DNA from: Chrysophaeum taylorii
Lineage: Eukaryota; Sar; Pelagophyceae; Pelagomonadales; Pelagomonadaceae
Assembly: GCA_029834535.1 (NCBI GenBank)
Contig: JAQMWT010000319.1
Coordinates: forward strand, 1 to 64,000
DNA: 64,000 nucleotides
Reading direction: 5' to 3'
Shown here: positions 29,762 to 39,534 of the stretch, in pieces
How positions within the stretch are numbered: the stretch's first letter is position 1
How the letters are laid out: the number at the start of each line of letters is the position of its first letter
Notes under the pieces: generated by a model
Told to the model about the DNA's origin: nothing
Databases searched by the model: none
What the model saw: the letters and a program-made list of their open reading frames with translations, nothing else
Position numbers and translations under genes: made by a program

Positions 29762-30856
29762 ATGGTTATGTTCGGCACGGTAGTCGTCGGTCCCCCCGGG
29801 TCGGGCAAGTCGACGATGTGCGCCGGGCTCGCGCGGTACTTGGAGCTCATGAAGCGGCCCTGCGCCGTTGTGAACTTGGACCCCGCCTGCGAGGCCGAAC
29901 CCCTGACTCCCTTCACCATTGACGTGAGAAACCTCTGCCGCGTTGATGACGTCATGCGGACCCAAGGCCTCGGGGCCAACGGCAGCCTCATGTACTGCGT
30001 CGCGACGATGCGCGAATCCCCCTGGCTCGTCGATAGGCTCCGGGGCCTCGGAACCGACGAATTTCCGTACGTCGTGTTCGACCTGCCCGGCCAGGTCGAA
30101 CTCTGGACGCATTCCGACGATCTCCGCCAGATTCTGACCAGCATCGTCGACGAATTCGACGCCCGTCTCGTGGTGGCCCACGTCGTCGACGCGAACCACT
30201 GTACGCGCCCGACGAGCTTCGTGGCGGCCGCGCTGATCTCGCTCATGGCGATGCTCCGCCTCGAGCTGCCCCACGTCAACGTCCTCTCGAAGATCGACCA
30301 GCTCCCTTCCTTCAAGGATTCGATGCCCTTTAATCTCGACTTTTTCGCCGACGCCCGCCAGCTCGACCGCTTGGTTCCCTACTGCGACGCGACCACCAAC
30401 AACGTTCCGGCGCTCGGCGAACTCGAGGTGCCAAAAGACGACGACCGCGATGAGGACGTCGAGGACGCCCCCAAACTCACCGGCCTCCAGCGCCTCTCGG
30501 CCAAGATCTGCGATCTCGTTGATGACTTCAATTTGGTGTGCTTCCAGCCCCTCGACATTTCTGACGGCCACTCCGTCGCCACCCTCGTTCGCCTCCTCGA
30601 CAAGGCCAACGGACATCCGGCAGGCGTCTACGCCCCAGCCCACCTCATCGCGGACGCGACCACCCTCTTCCTCGCACCCGAAACCCCCCCCGCCGAAGCT
30701 GCCCCCAAGCTCGCCACCGCCCTTGGCAACCGTCAATTCCGAACCCACGCCGCCGCCGCCGCCGTCGATGATAGCCCGGCGCCTCATCATCAACAACAGC
30801 TTGCAGAAGAGCAACCTCCACCCCCCTTTTCCTGGTACCGCCGGCCTCCGCGGTGA
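29762..30856 (+). CDS. GPN2: GPN-loop GTPase 2, with GAN in place of the GPN motif
   Basis: The protein has 364 residues. Walker A is GPPGSGKST at ~10-18. The G2-like NLDPACE, the GPN-loop region MRTQGLGANGSLMYC (~65-79), the G3-type DLPGQVELWTH (~106-116) and LSKIDQL for guanine recognition are all present. GPN GTPases act as dimers in the assembly and nuclear import of RNA polymerase II and III. The diagnostic Gly-Pro-Asn tripeptide, which reaches across the dimer, reads Gly-Ala-Asn here. The downstream family segment (SLVERLL-like ATLVRLLDKANGH) is kept, which points to GPN2 rather than GPN1 or GPN3. The C-terminal ~60 residues are Ala/Pro/Gln-rich and not conserved. Confidence 0.9.
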   Translation: MVMFGTVVVGPPGSGKSTMCAGLARYLELMKRPCAVVNLDPACEAEPLTPFTIDVRNLCRVDDVMRTQGLGANGSLMYCVATMRESPWLVDRLRGLGTDEFPYVVFDLPGQVELWTHSDDLRQILTSIVDEFDARLVVAHVVDANHCTRPTSFVAAALISLMAMLRLELPHVNVLSKIDQLPSFKDSMPFNLDFFADARQLDRLVPYCDATTNNVPALGELEVPKDDDRDEDVEDAPKLTGLQRLSAKICDLVDDFNLVCFQPLDISDGHSVATLVRLLDKANGHPAGVYAPAHLIADATTLFLAPETPPAEAAPKLATALGNRQFRTHAAAAAVDDSPAPHHQQQLAEEQPPPPFSWYRRPPR

Positions 30857-30962
30857 TTTTGAAGTAAAGTACTATAAATTTGCCACAGCGCGCGCGCGAT
30901 TATTTATGGCAACCGAAGAAGAAGAAACCGTAGTCGTCGTGCTGCTTTATCTTTGAGGAGGA

Positions 30963-32967
30963 ATGGTGAGGAGGCGGCGTCTGGTCGACATCGTCCTCAT
31001 CCTGGCAACGAGGGTTACGCGAGCCGATGAGGATGGACCAACCCCGGTGCCGTCGCTCGATCCGACGGTGGTCGTCCCCGAGTGGGCGAAAAACGTGACG
31101 TGCAGCGCGATCTCCTCCGCCAAGGAAATCGAGCACTGCTACGAGGAGCACGACGGGGTGTGCGTGACGAGCGTCGAGGAGTGCACGTCGGTGTATAGCG
31201 GGTCGGTCCCGGTGTTCGATGGGTGCGGGTACCCCGAGGGCAAGGCCTGCTTCTGCTGCCACGGCGCGTCGTCGTTCAAACCGTCGCCCGTGCCGACGGT
31301 CGCGCCGTCGACCGGACTTCCCGCGTGGGTCGACGAAGCGACGACCTGCGCGCGCCTTCTCGACGGCGACCGGACGAGGGCTTGCTGGAACAACCACCAC
31401 GGCATCTGCGTCGAGAGCGAGGCCGAGTGCGAGCTTTTTGCGGGCACGTTCGCGAACGGAACTGGGTGCGACGCGACCTCGGGGTCGGGGTGCGCGTGCT
31501 GCCGCGACGCCTACACGTTTCTCCCGACCGCGACCCCTTCGATTTCCCCAACCGTCGAGCTCCCGGTGTGGGTCGAGAGCGGGACGACTTGCGCGTCGTC
31601 GCTCGCCGCCGACCGGACGAGGGCGTGCTGGGAGAACCACCGCGGCGTTTGCGTCGCCGACGAGGCCGAGTGCGAGCTGTTTGGGGGCACGTTCGCGAAC
31701 GGAACTGGGTGCGACGCGACCTCGGGGTCGGGGTGCGCGTGCTGCCGCGACGCCTACACGCTCCTTCCGACTCGGACGCCGACCGTCTCCCCGTCGGCCG
31801 CCCTTCCCGCGTGGGTCGACGAAGCCACGACGTGCGCGCGGCTCCTGGGTGGACACCACACGCGCAAGTGCTGGGAGAACCACCACGGCGTCTGCGTCGA
31901 CGGCGAGGACGAGTGCGACCTGTTCGGGGGGACGTTCGTCGAGGACGGCGGCTGCGGCTCCGACTCCGACTCCGGGTGCTCTTGCTGTCGCGACGCGTAC
32001 TCCATTCCGCCGAGCCCCATCCCCACGCCGTTGCCGACCGACGGCGTGCCCGAGTGGGTGTTCAATGTCACCGAGTGCGCCGACGGTGCATCGCGGCGCG
32101 AAGTCATCCACTGCTGGGAGCACCACCACGGCGTCTGCGTCGGGAGCGACGATCAGTGCGCGGTAGCTTTCGAAGGGTCTTTCGCGAACACCACCGGCTG
32201 CGGCGGGCCCGAAGGCTCGGGCTGCTCGTGCTGCCACGACGTCTACACCTTTCTTCCGACCACGGCGCCGACCGTGGCGACCACGGCGGCGCCCAACGCG
32301 AGCACTTCTGCCTCCTCGTCGAAAAAGAAAAAGAGCAACGACGACGACCTCATCCTGATCCTGATCATAATCCTCCTCCTCATCTGCGTGTGCATAAACT
32401 GCTGCATCATCTTCTTCTTTTGTTGCCGGAAGAAGGACGAAGAGGTCGTCGAGGAGCAGAAGGCGGTCGAGAACGTCATGGTTGATAGCGAGGCTCAGAC
32501 CGACGAGGCGTACGACGACGACGAGCAACCCGAGGAGGAGGAGGAGGAGGAGGAGCCGCTGGACGAGGTGCTTTTGCGCGAAGAGGAGGAGGAGCCCGCG
32601 GTCGAGCAGGAGGAGAAGCCGGCGGACCCGGAAAGCTACTTCGAGGCCGCGGCCTTCGCGACCGACGACTACCAAAGCTCGTACGCTCCGGAGCCTGCGT
32701 ACGAGCAGAGGTACGGGCCGTTGGAAGAGGCAGGATTCGAAGACTTCGACAACGAGCTTCTGGTGAGTTCTAGCGTGTGTCGAAGGAGCTTGATAATAGG
32801 CTCCGATTCCCAAGCCGGTCGCGGCGCGCAAGCTCGCGAAAAAGAAACCAAAGCAAAGTCGACGCGCGAAGGCCAAGAACGACGACGACGACGACGACGT
32901 AAAGAACAACAAGGATCCAAAACTCTGCTTCTTCTGTTCGTTATTACTCAGCAGCGTGATCCCTTGA
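30963..32967 (+). CDS. Type I membrane protein with five eight-cysteine repeats
   Basis: The family is not recognised. MVRRRRLVDIVLILATRVTRA is a signal peptide. Five repeats of ~75-81 residues follow (about residues 35-440). Each has eight Cys in the order C-C-C-C-C-C-x-CC with conserved P-WV, CWENHHGVCV, ECELFGGTF, GSGC-CC and a Pro/Thr linker. Repeats 2 and 3 share over 70 bp almost identical at DNA level, 243 bp apart, so they duplicated or converted recently. A membrane helix (LILILIIILLLICVCINCC) and an acidic Glu/Asp-rich tail follow. A GTGAGT-AAG intron at 32763-32814 (52 nt) would end the protein at TGA 32965-32967; unspliced reading instead continues to 33110. This is probably a cell-surface or endomembrane protein; its ligand is unknown. 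Confidence 0.75.
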
Positions 32968-33365
32968 CGAACGACGACCATAGGCGCCGACACGACAAAT
33001 ACTTAGTGCACGCACGCATTATTTATTTGGCGCTTCGAGCAGTTCGGTTTCCACTCCCGCGAATTCGCGCCAAGATGGTGAGGTTCCTGCGCGGTGGGGA
33101 AAACCCGTAACACGCCCTCGCAGCAGTGCTTTTTTTACCTCGACTCTCTTCTCGCGTGCTTGTACTTGACGTCGTCGCCGTCGTTTTCTTACCACCCACC
33201 CACCCACCCACCCACCACTGCGACAAAACGGCGACGACGATGATTATTATGTAGTGTATCATCATAACGCATGCATGCGTGCTTCACAGTAGCTAGCCGC
33301 CGCCACCACCACCCACCCAGTGGTGCCGCGTGAAGGATGGAAGTGGAATCGAAGGCGGATGATGA
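32968..33365 (+). other. Intergenic region between convergent genes
   Basis: No gene is visible. It contains a (CCCA)n microsatellite at about 33186-33209 and a poly-T run. The open frames on both strands are short and composition-driven. Confidence 0.6.
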
Positions 33366-36300
33366 TTAGGATTCGCCGCCGCCGACGTCGAAGACCGAGG
33401 TGACGAAGGGCGTCTGCGGAAAAAAGGAAAGAAGAGCAAAGTAAAAAATAGGGGGCGAGGAGAAGAAAAGAGCTGACCTTTTTTTCGTCGGCCGCCGTCT
33501 GGCGGCCCATCGCGATGTCCATCAAGGAGGCGTGGATGACGGCGTAGGGAAGGTGTTTTTCGAGGAAGGACCGGGGTATGGCGGCGTCGCGGGCGACGTA
33601 CTCGAGGTAGGCGGCCATCGCGCGGACGGGGAGGTCGGCGAAGTCTTTTTCGTGGATGCGCATCCAGTTGAGCATGGCGGCGGCGGCCTCGAGAAACCTG
33701 GCGACGACGGCCTTGGCCTGCTTGGCGGCGTTCGGGGCGTGGGGGGGGAGGCCGTTGAAGCAGTGGGCGAGGGCCTTGAGGGCCGCCGAGGTGACGTGGG
33801 CGCCGTTGTCGAGGGCCTCGAGGTCGGGGAGCCAGAGGCCGGTTTCGGCGAGGAGGGAGGCGGCGAAGGCGTAGGGCAGGAGGCGCCACTCGTCGGGAGA
33901 TTCGAGGAGGGCCTTGGCCTCGTCGTAGAGGGCCGAGTCGCGCTCGTAGGGGGGGCAGTCGAAGTCGCCGTTTTGGGCGAAGGTCGGGTCGCGCTGGTCC
34001 TGGAAGGCGTCGGCCGAGGCGAGGAGCCAATCCGGGGCCTTTGCGATGGTCGCGGGGTCGGCCTTGGCGGCGTCTAACGCGAGGCGCGCGGCGGCGGCGA
34101 GATGAGGCGCCGCGCGGTCGGCGGCGCGGGCCGCGGCGGCGCGAACGAGGCGCCGGAGCTCGAGGACGTTGCCGAGACGGGTCGCCGCGGCGAGGAGGCT
34201 ATCGAGGACTCGTCGTTCGCCGAGCTCGCGGGCTGCCGAGACCCAGTCGCCGTTGAGGAAGCCGAGACGAATCTTCTCGAGGCACTTGGTGAAGGCGGCG
34301 TCCTTGGAACAGACGCACTTTTTGACGAGGGCCATCTCGTCGACGGCGGCGGCCGTGAGGGCGCGGTCGAGGCAGCGCGCGCCGTCGGCGCCGACGACGC
34401 GGACGTAGGCCTCGAGCTCGTGAGAGGAGAGGTACTTTTCGACGCTCTGCGCGTCGTCCGAGGTCGGGGCGATGGGCTTGAAGCCGTTGCGCGGCGGGCA
34501 GTAGACCGTGCCGGGGGGGAGCCTGCGGACGAGGCGCGTGTAGAACTGGGCGGCCGCCTCCGCGATGGGCGCGTGGCCTCGGCTGAGGGGCTTGGGCGCG
34601 CCGTCGTCGTCGCGCTGCGCGGGTTCTTCCGACCTGCCGGGGTCCATGACGAGGGACGCGACGTACGCGGCGTAGTCGACGTCGACGTAGGTCGCCGCGC
34701 GCTCGGCCGCGCTGAGGGCGGCCTGGATCGAGCGTTCGACGGCCGTCGGCCTGTGGAGCGTCTTGCCCGATTCGTCGAAGAAGCACTGGGGGATGCGGTG
34801 TTGCAGAAACACGAGGACGGCGCTCTTGGCGAACTCGGAGGGCCGGAAGATCGTGTCGTGGATGACGACCGTCCCGAAATCGTCGTCGCGGCAGGCTGCC
34901 ATGAGCGACGCGAGGCGCGACTCGACGACGGCGATCGGGTCGACGAGCTTGGCGTTGGCCGCGAGGCTCTCGTAGCCCGCGGCGGGCTCGTCGGCGGGAC
35001 GTTCGCCGCCGCCGCTTCCGCTTCCGCGCTGCGCCTGGTCGCGCTGGGCCTGGTCGCGGCGCTCGAGTCGATATGCCGCCTGGACGGGGGCGATCTGCTC
35101 GGCGAGGCCCGAGCACGACTGGGCGAGCTGCGCGAGGCAGGCGCGGATCGCCGCGCCGCACTTGTCGGCCGCGGCCGCCTCGCCGAACGCGCGGGCCTCG
35201 ACGGCTATCTCCTGGCCGTCCTCGGGGGCGGCCGGGTGCGCCGAGGCGCGCATCGCGTCGCGCGCGACCACGACGAGGACCCGGAGCGCGTGCGCCGCCC
35301 AGGCCCCCGCGCGCGCGAGGCTCTCCTCGAACGCCTTGACGAGCTGCGCGCGGAACGGCCAGAGGGCGCCGAAGTCGCAGCTCCGCGCGAGCTGCGAGCC
35401 GTCGGCGAGGCGCGCGCGGTCGAGGAGCGCGAGGTTCGCGCGCCGCAAGTAGCTCGTCACCCCATCGTCCTTGAGCATCGAGCCCGCGCGCGTCGACGCG
35501 CACGCGACGCTCGCGACGCGACGCCAGTCGAGCCGGAGCGACGCGAGCCGAGATTCGCGCGTCGCCGCCGCCGAGTGGTCGCCGCCGACGAAGACGCCGT
35601 CGCGCGTCACGCGCTGCGCGGCGCGGTACGCGTCCTCGCGAAGCTCCGGATCGCGGAGCCGCTCCGGGAGACCCGCGAAGAACTCGCGGAACTTGCGCGA
35701 CGAGTCGGTCGGGAGCGCGCGCGCCGCGAGCGGCGCGAGAGCTTCGAGCGCGCGCGCGTCGGCGCCCGCGAGAAAGTCGACGTAGTAGTCGCCTATGATC
35801 CGCTGCGTTCGCCGAAGCCGTTCGCAGAGGCGGCACGCCGTTCCGGCGAGGAGGGCGAGCCGCGGCTCGTTGTAGTGGTCCGAGCTGTAGTGCTTGAGGC
35901 GCGTCTTGGGCGGGAGCGCCGCGGGGTGCGCGGGCGAGTGCCGGAGCACCCACGCCGTCTCGTCGAGGGCGAGCGACACGGCCGCCGCGCACAACGGCGC
36001 CTTGGGCGCCGCGAGCGCTGGGCACGCCGCGACGAGGCCGTCCAAAATCTCGAGCTCCCCCAACAAGTAGGCCCGCCGTTCGCGATGCCGGAGCCCGCAC
36101 CGCGTCACCGCCTCCTTGCTCCAGTCCTTAAAAAGCTTGGCCAGCTTGAGGTCGCGCGGCCACTGCTTGACGCTGCGCGGCGGGTACCATTTCCCAAGAC
36201 CCTCGAGCTCCGCGTGGACGTTCAGGCTCGTGCCCCGAAACACCGCCACGACGAGCGCGTCGCAGCACGCGGCCCGGCACGCGTTCAAAGCGGCCGGAGA

Positions 36301-37134
36301 CTCGGCGAGGACGCCCGGGCACGCGATCGTCGCGAATACGCAAAAGTCGCACGTCTCGCGCACGACCAGGAGCTCGGCGTGGAGCGACCGCCCGGTCTTG
36401 TCGCGGGCGTTCAAGGGTGCGACGCACGGCGACCCCAACGACGCGGTGTCCTCGTGCGCGCTCAGCGCGCTCCGCCGCACGAGATCTCCCGCGCCGTTTG
36501 CGCCCAACGCGACCGTCGGGAGCGACTGCGCGACGATCTCGGCGAGGGGCTTGGCGTACTCGCGGAACTGCTCGGTCAGAGCGCGCACCGGCTCGTCGAA
36601 CGTTCGCAGCGCCATCGCGAGCCGAGAGAACCGCGGTTCGGACGATCCCTTGAGAGCGTAGTGCGCCGCCGCGAACAACGAACACAGCTGCTTGCGCTGC
36701 TCGATCATCGCCAGCATAAAGTGCAACCGGCAGTACGCGCAGAACAGGTGGCACGCGTTACGCACGATGTCGCGACAGCTGTTGGCCTCCCAGGACGCGC
36801 TCTGCGCGAGCATCGACCGCGCCGTCTCGAGGTGAAGCTGGCAGTGCGCGCCGACATCCTGAAATAACTCGTACGCGTACTTGAGTTCCCCCGTCGTCGC
36901 CGCCGCGCCCTGCTTGAACGACTCGTACTTGGGATCCCGCGTCAGGTCCGCCACCTCGGGAAACGACTTCAACAGCTTCGACCGAATACCCTTCCACTCG
37001 GGATTCTTCAGCGACTTGTAGCACTTCTCCTCGGACCGGAGAGTCTTCGCGAGCCGACACGTCTTCGCGAGCAACCCCTCGCAATTATCGATCAGCACGA
37101 TGTACTTCTCGACGAACTGGTTCGACCCGTCCAT
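33366..37134 (-). CDS. NCKAP1: NAP1/NCKAP1 subunit of the SCAR/WAVE regulatory complex, one 64-nt intron
   Basis: Exon 1 (37134-33478) encodes MDGSNQFVEKYIVLIDNCEGLL and 1219 residues. A GT-AG intron at 33414-33477 joins ADEKK to TPFVTSVFDVGGGES in exon 2 (33413-33366). The total is about 1234 residues, near the 1128 of human NCKAP1. Matches to the HEM family run along the length: HFMLAMIEQRKQLCSLF, RERRAYLLGELEIL, DETAWVLRHSP, GDYYVDFLAGAD, VVIHDTIFRPSEFAKS and the C-terminal LEKHLPYAVIHASLMDIA. Together with SRA1/PIR121, SCAR, ABI and HSPC300 it links Rac signalling to Arp2/3 actin nucleation. An alternative ATG 21 codons upstream is less conserved. Arg/Ala-rich inserts reflect GC drift. 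Confidence 0.85.
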
Positions 37135-37427
37135 ATTCTTCGACGAGTCGTCCAGTCCAATGTGGTGGTGGTGTAGTCTGCAGACACCAAACACCAAACA
37201 CTTTGAAAACCAAGGAGGGGTTAATTAAGGTCGACTCCGCGTGAATATGGGGGGGGGGGAATCGGTTCTCCTACTTACTTGTGTGTGGGTGATCAGAGAA
37301 TTAGTCATTACTGTCAGTCATCATCTGGCGGAGGCGGTGGTGGTGGTGCCTGCCCACGTCGTCGCAAACAAAATCGCTTTAGTTGCTAGCCACCGCGCTT
37401 GGGAGAGGTCTGAATTTAGTTAGTTAG
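37135..37427 (-). other. Upstream region of NAP1 and downstream region of guanylate kinase
   Basis: No gene is visible. It contains a G run (37246-37259) and a (GTTA)n tract at about 37416-37437 that reaches the guanylate kinase stop. Confidence 0.5.
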
Positions 37428-38266
37428 TTAGTTAGTTCGCCGCGCTTTTTGGCCTCGCCCTGCGGGGACACTTCTAACGGTCATCGTCGTCGTCGTCGAC
37501 GAAAGGCGGAGAGAAAGAAAAACAACAACATGGCGCGCGCGCGCACGCACCGAGGGAACAAAGCACGGATTCCGCGCGACGAGGGAGGCGAGCGTGGTGC
37601 AGAGGTTTTTTTTCTTGTTGGGCTTGGGGGGGGGCTGGATGTGGGGGTACCAGTCGGCGAGGATGTCGAGGAGCTGGGCGAAGGTGGTATCGAGGTCGTC
37701 GTTGATGAGGTAGGCGTCGAAGGGCCGTTCCTCTGAAAATAAATCCACCACGTCTTAGAAAACCACAACGCACCAGAATTGTAGGCACGGGCGTACGCGA
37801 GCTCGGCCTTGGCATTCCCGAGGCGACGTAGGATCTTCTCCTCCGACTCTGTCCCGCGGGAGCGGAGGCGGGCCTCTAGGATATTGAAATCGGGGGCCTC
37901 GATCCACAGGTACTTACACGACAGGGTCGAGGCCTTGACCCTCCGAACCCCCTGGACGTCGATGTCGAGGATGCAGATTTTGCCCTCGTCTTGGACCTCC
38001 TCGACGGCGGCCTTGGAAGTCCCGTAGTAATTTCCGTGGACGCACGCCGACTCCAAAAACAAGCCGGCCGCGATATCGCGCTTCATTGTCTCGTTGTCGG
38101 TGAAGTGGTAGTGCTGGCCGTCGACTTCGCCTGGCCGCGGGTCGCGCGTCGTGTGACTGACCGAAAAGCCGAAGGAGTTCTTGTCCCACTCCGTCAGCTT
38201 GGCGATGAGGGTTCCCTTCCCCGCACCCGAGCACCCGGCGATGACAAGGGGCGGAAGCGACGCCAT
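37428..38266 (-). CDS. GUK1: Guanylate kinase, one 41-nt intron
   Basis: It converts GMP and ATP to GDP and ADP. Exon 1 (38266-37774) starts MASLPPLVIAGCSGAGKGT (P-loop GCSGAGKGT, usually GPSGAGKST). It continues with GFSVSHTTRDPRPGE, the GMP-binding YHF region, GNYYGTSKAAVEE, CILDIDVQGVR and RGTESEEKILRRL. A GT-AG intron at 37733-37773 splits a Glu codon and leads to ERPFDAYLINDDLDTTFAQLLDIL in exon 2, the conserved end of the family. The remaining ~60 residues to the TAG at 37428 are basic and not conserved; a further intron or earlier end is possible. A second in-frame ATG lies six bases upstream at 38272. Confidence 0.9.
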
Positions 38267-38484
38267 GCGCATCAGGCAGCTCGAAGAGACACTGTCATCA
38301 TCATCACAAGCAACGTTGTTGTTGATGACAAATAGTAATAGAAGGGTAAGGGAGGAGAAGTAAGGCTTTTTATTAAGTAAGTTAAGTTAACAAAAAGGGC
38401 AGAGGCAAAATAGGGTAAGGTAAACTGTAATTTTTCCGTTGAGGTGCCGTCGGGATTGTTGTTTCGGGGCTTGAAGCGGTGGCG

Positions 38485-39318
38485 ATGATGCTGACCTGGG
38501 TCAAGCCCTTCGTGGTCGTCAACGGTTTCGTGTACGGCCTCGCGCTTGCGACCTGCCGCGCCGAGTCGTGGGTCGGGGCGTGGGGATCGTGCCTGTGTCG
38601 CGACGTTGTCATCGTCCTGTTCCTGACGTGGATGACGGCGTCGAAGCAGAGGATACGCGGGCCGAAGAAGGCGACCTGCACCACCTTGGAGCCGTGGGTG
38701 CGGCTCGCGGCCATCGCAGCTCCCGTTGATGCGGGGGTCGCGATCCTTGCGCGGTACCTCGACCTTCGAAGCGACGAGGTCTCGCCTACTTTTGGACCCC
38801 TAGGATTTTTGTACGTCTCGTTCGGCTTCGAGGTGATCTTCGATTTGTTTCACTACTGGACCCACCGCGCCTGCCACTCGCACCCCTGGCTCGTCAAGTA
38901 CCACGCCGTCCATCACAGACACCACGCGGGTCTCGAGCCCGCGTCGACGTACGACCAGGCCGCCCTGGACGTCTTCGTATGCAACGCTCTCCCGGCGATG
39001 GCCGCGCTCGGGGTGATCGTGCGTGCGGTGGGGCCCCTCTCGCGCCGCGACTGGAGTCTGCTTTGGACCTACAAGTCCTACGTCGAGGTCGCCGGCCACG
39101 CGGGCGTCCACTCCCGCGCCACCAGCTTTCCCCAGTGCGTCTGGCTCCCCCGGGTCCTCGGCATCGCGCTGCGCACGGTCGACCACGACCTCCACCATTC
39201 ATCCAGAGGCCGCTCCGGCAACTACGCGAAGCGCTTCACGCTCTGGGACAAGCTCTTTGGGACCTACCTCCCACCTGTGGAAGAAGAGACGCGTGAAATG
39301 AAATGGGAAATGAAATGA
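38485..39318 (+). CDS. Sterol desaturase / fatty acid hydroxylase superfamily protein
   Basis: The protein has 277 residues with several membrane helices and the three His clusters that bind the di-iron centre: HYWTHRACH (~130), HAVHHRHH (~145) and DHDLHH (~235). Members are ER membrane enzymes that hydroxylate or desaturate sterols and lipids (ERG3, ERG25, C-4 methyl oxidases, plant CER1-like). Length and motif spacing match the family, but the substrate class cannot be decided. ATG 38485 begins MMLTWVKPFVVVNGFVYG, the first helix. The Lys/Glu tail contains the odd repeat EMKWEMK. Confidence 0.85.
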   Translation: MMLTWVKPFVVVNGFVYGLALATCRAESWVGAWGSCLCRDVVIVLFLTWMTASKQRIRGPKKATCTTLEPWVRLAAIAAPVDAGVAILARYLDLRSDEVSPTFGPLGFLYVSFGFEVIFDLFHYWTHRACHSHPWLVKYHAVHHRHHAGLEPASTYDQAALDVFVCNALPAMAALGVIVRAVGPLSRRDWSLLWTYKSYVEVAGHAGVHSRATSFPQCVWLPRVLGIALRTVDHDLHHSSRGRSGNYAKRFTLWDKLFGTYLPPVEEETREMKWEMK

Positions 39319-39534
39319 AACCCATCTTCTTTCATCCTTGTGGTGGTGGTATCTTCCTCTTTCCTTCCTTCTTTTGGGAGGGAGGGAGAGAGAAAGAAGA
39401 AGACGATGTGAGGTGCTTTTTTGACCAATTTTTTTGTCGTTCTTTCGCAACAACAAATAACAAATAACAAACAAGAACAAAGAGGTTGTTTGTTGTCGGC
39501 TGCTGCTGCGAAGCTGCTTTTATAGAAAGAATAT

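Noticed and set aside
29711-30814. Minus-strand extension of the RND gene to a 1303-residue ORF
   Set aside because: It is antisense to the well-conserved GPN2 gene; the family start is MASFLQHVD at 29710.
30900-32993. 697-residue minus-strand ORF
   Set aside because: It is a GC-rich shadow of the Cys-repeat gene with Arg/Val low complexity and no domain.
34102-36867. 921-residue plus-strand ORF
   Set aside because: It is antisense to NAP1, is Arg/Glu/Ala-rich only, and lacks motifs.
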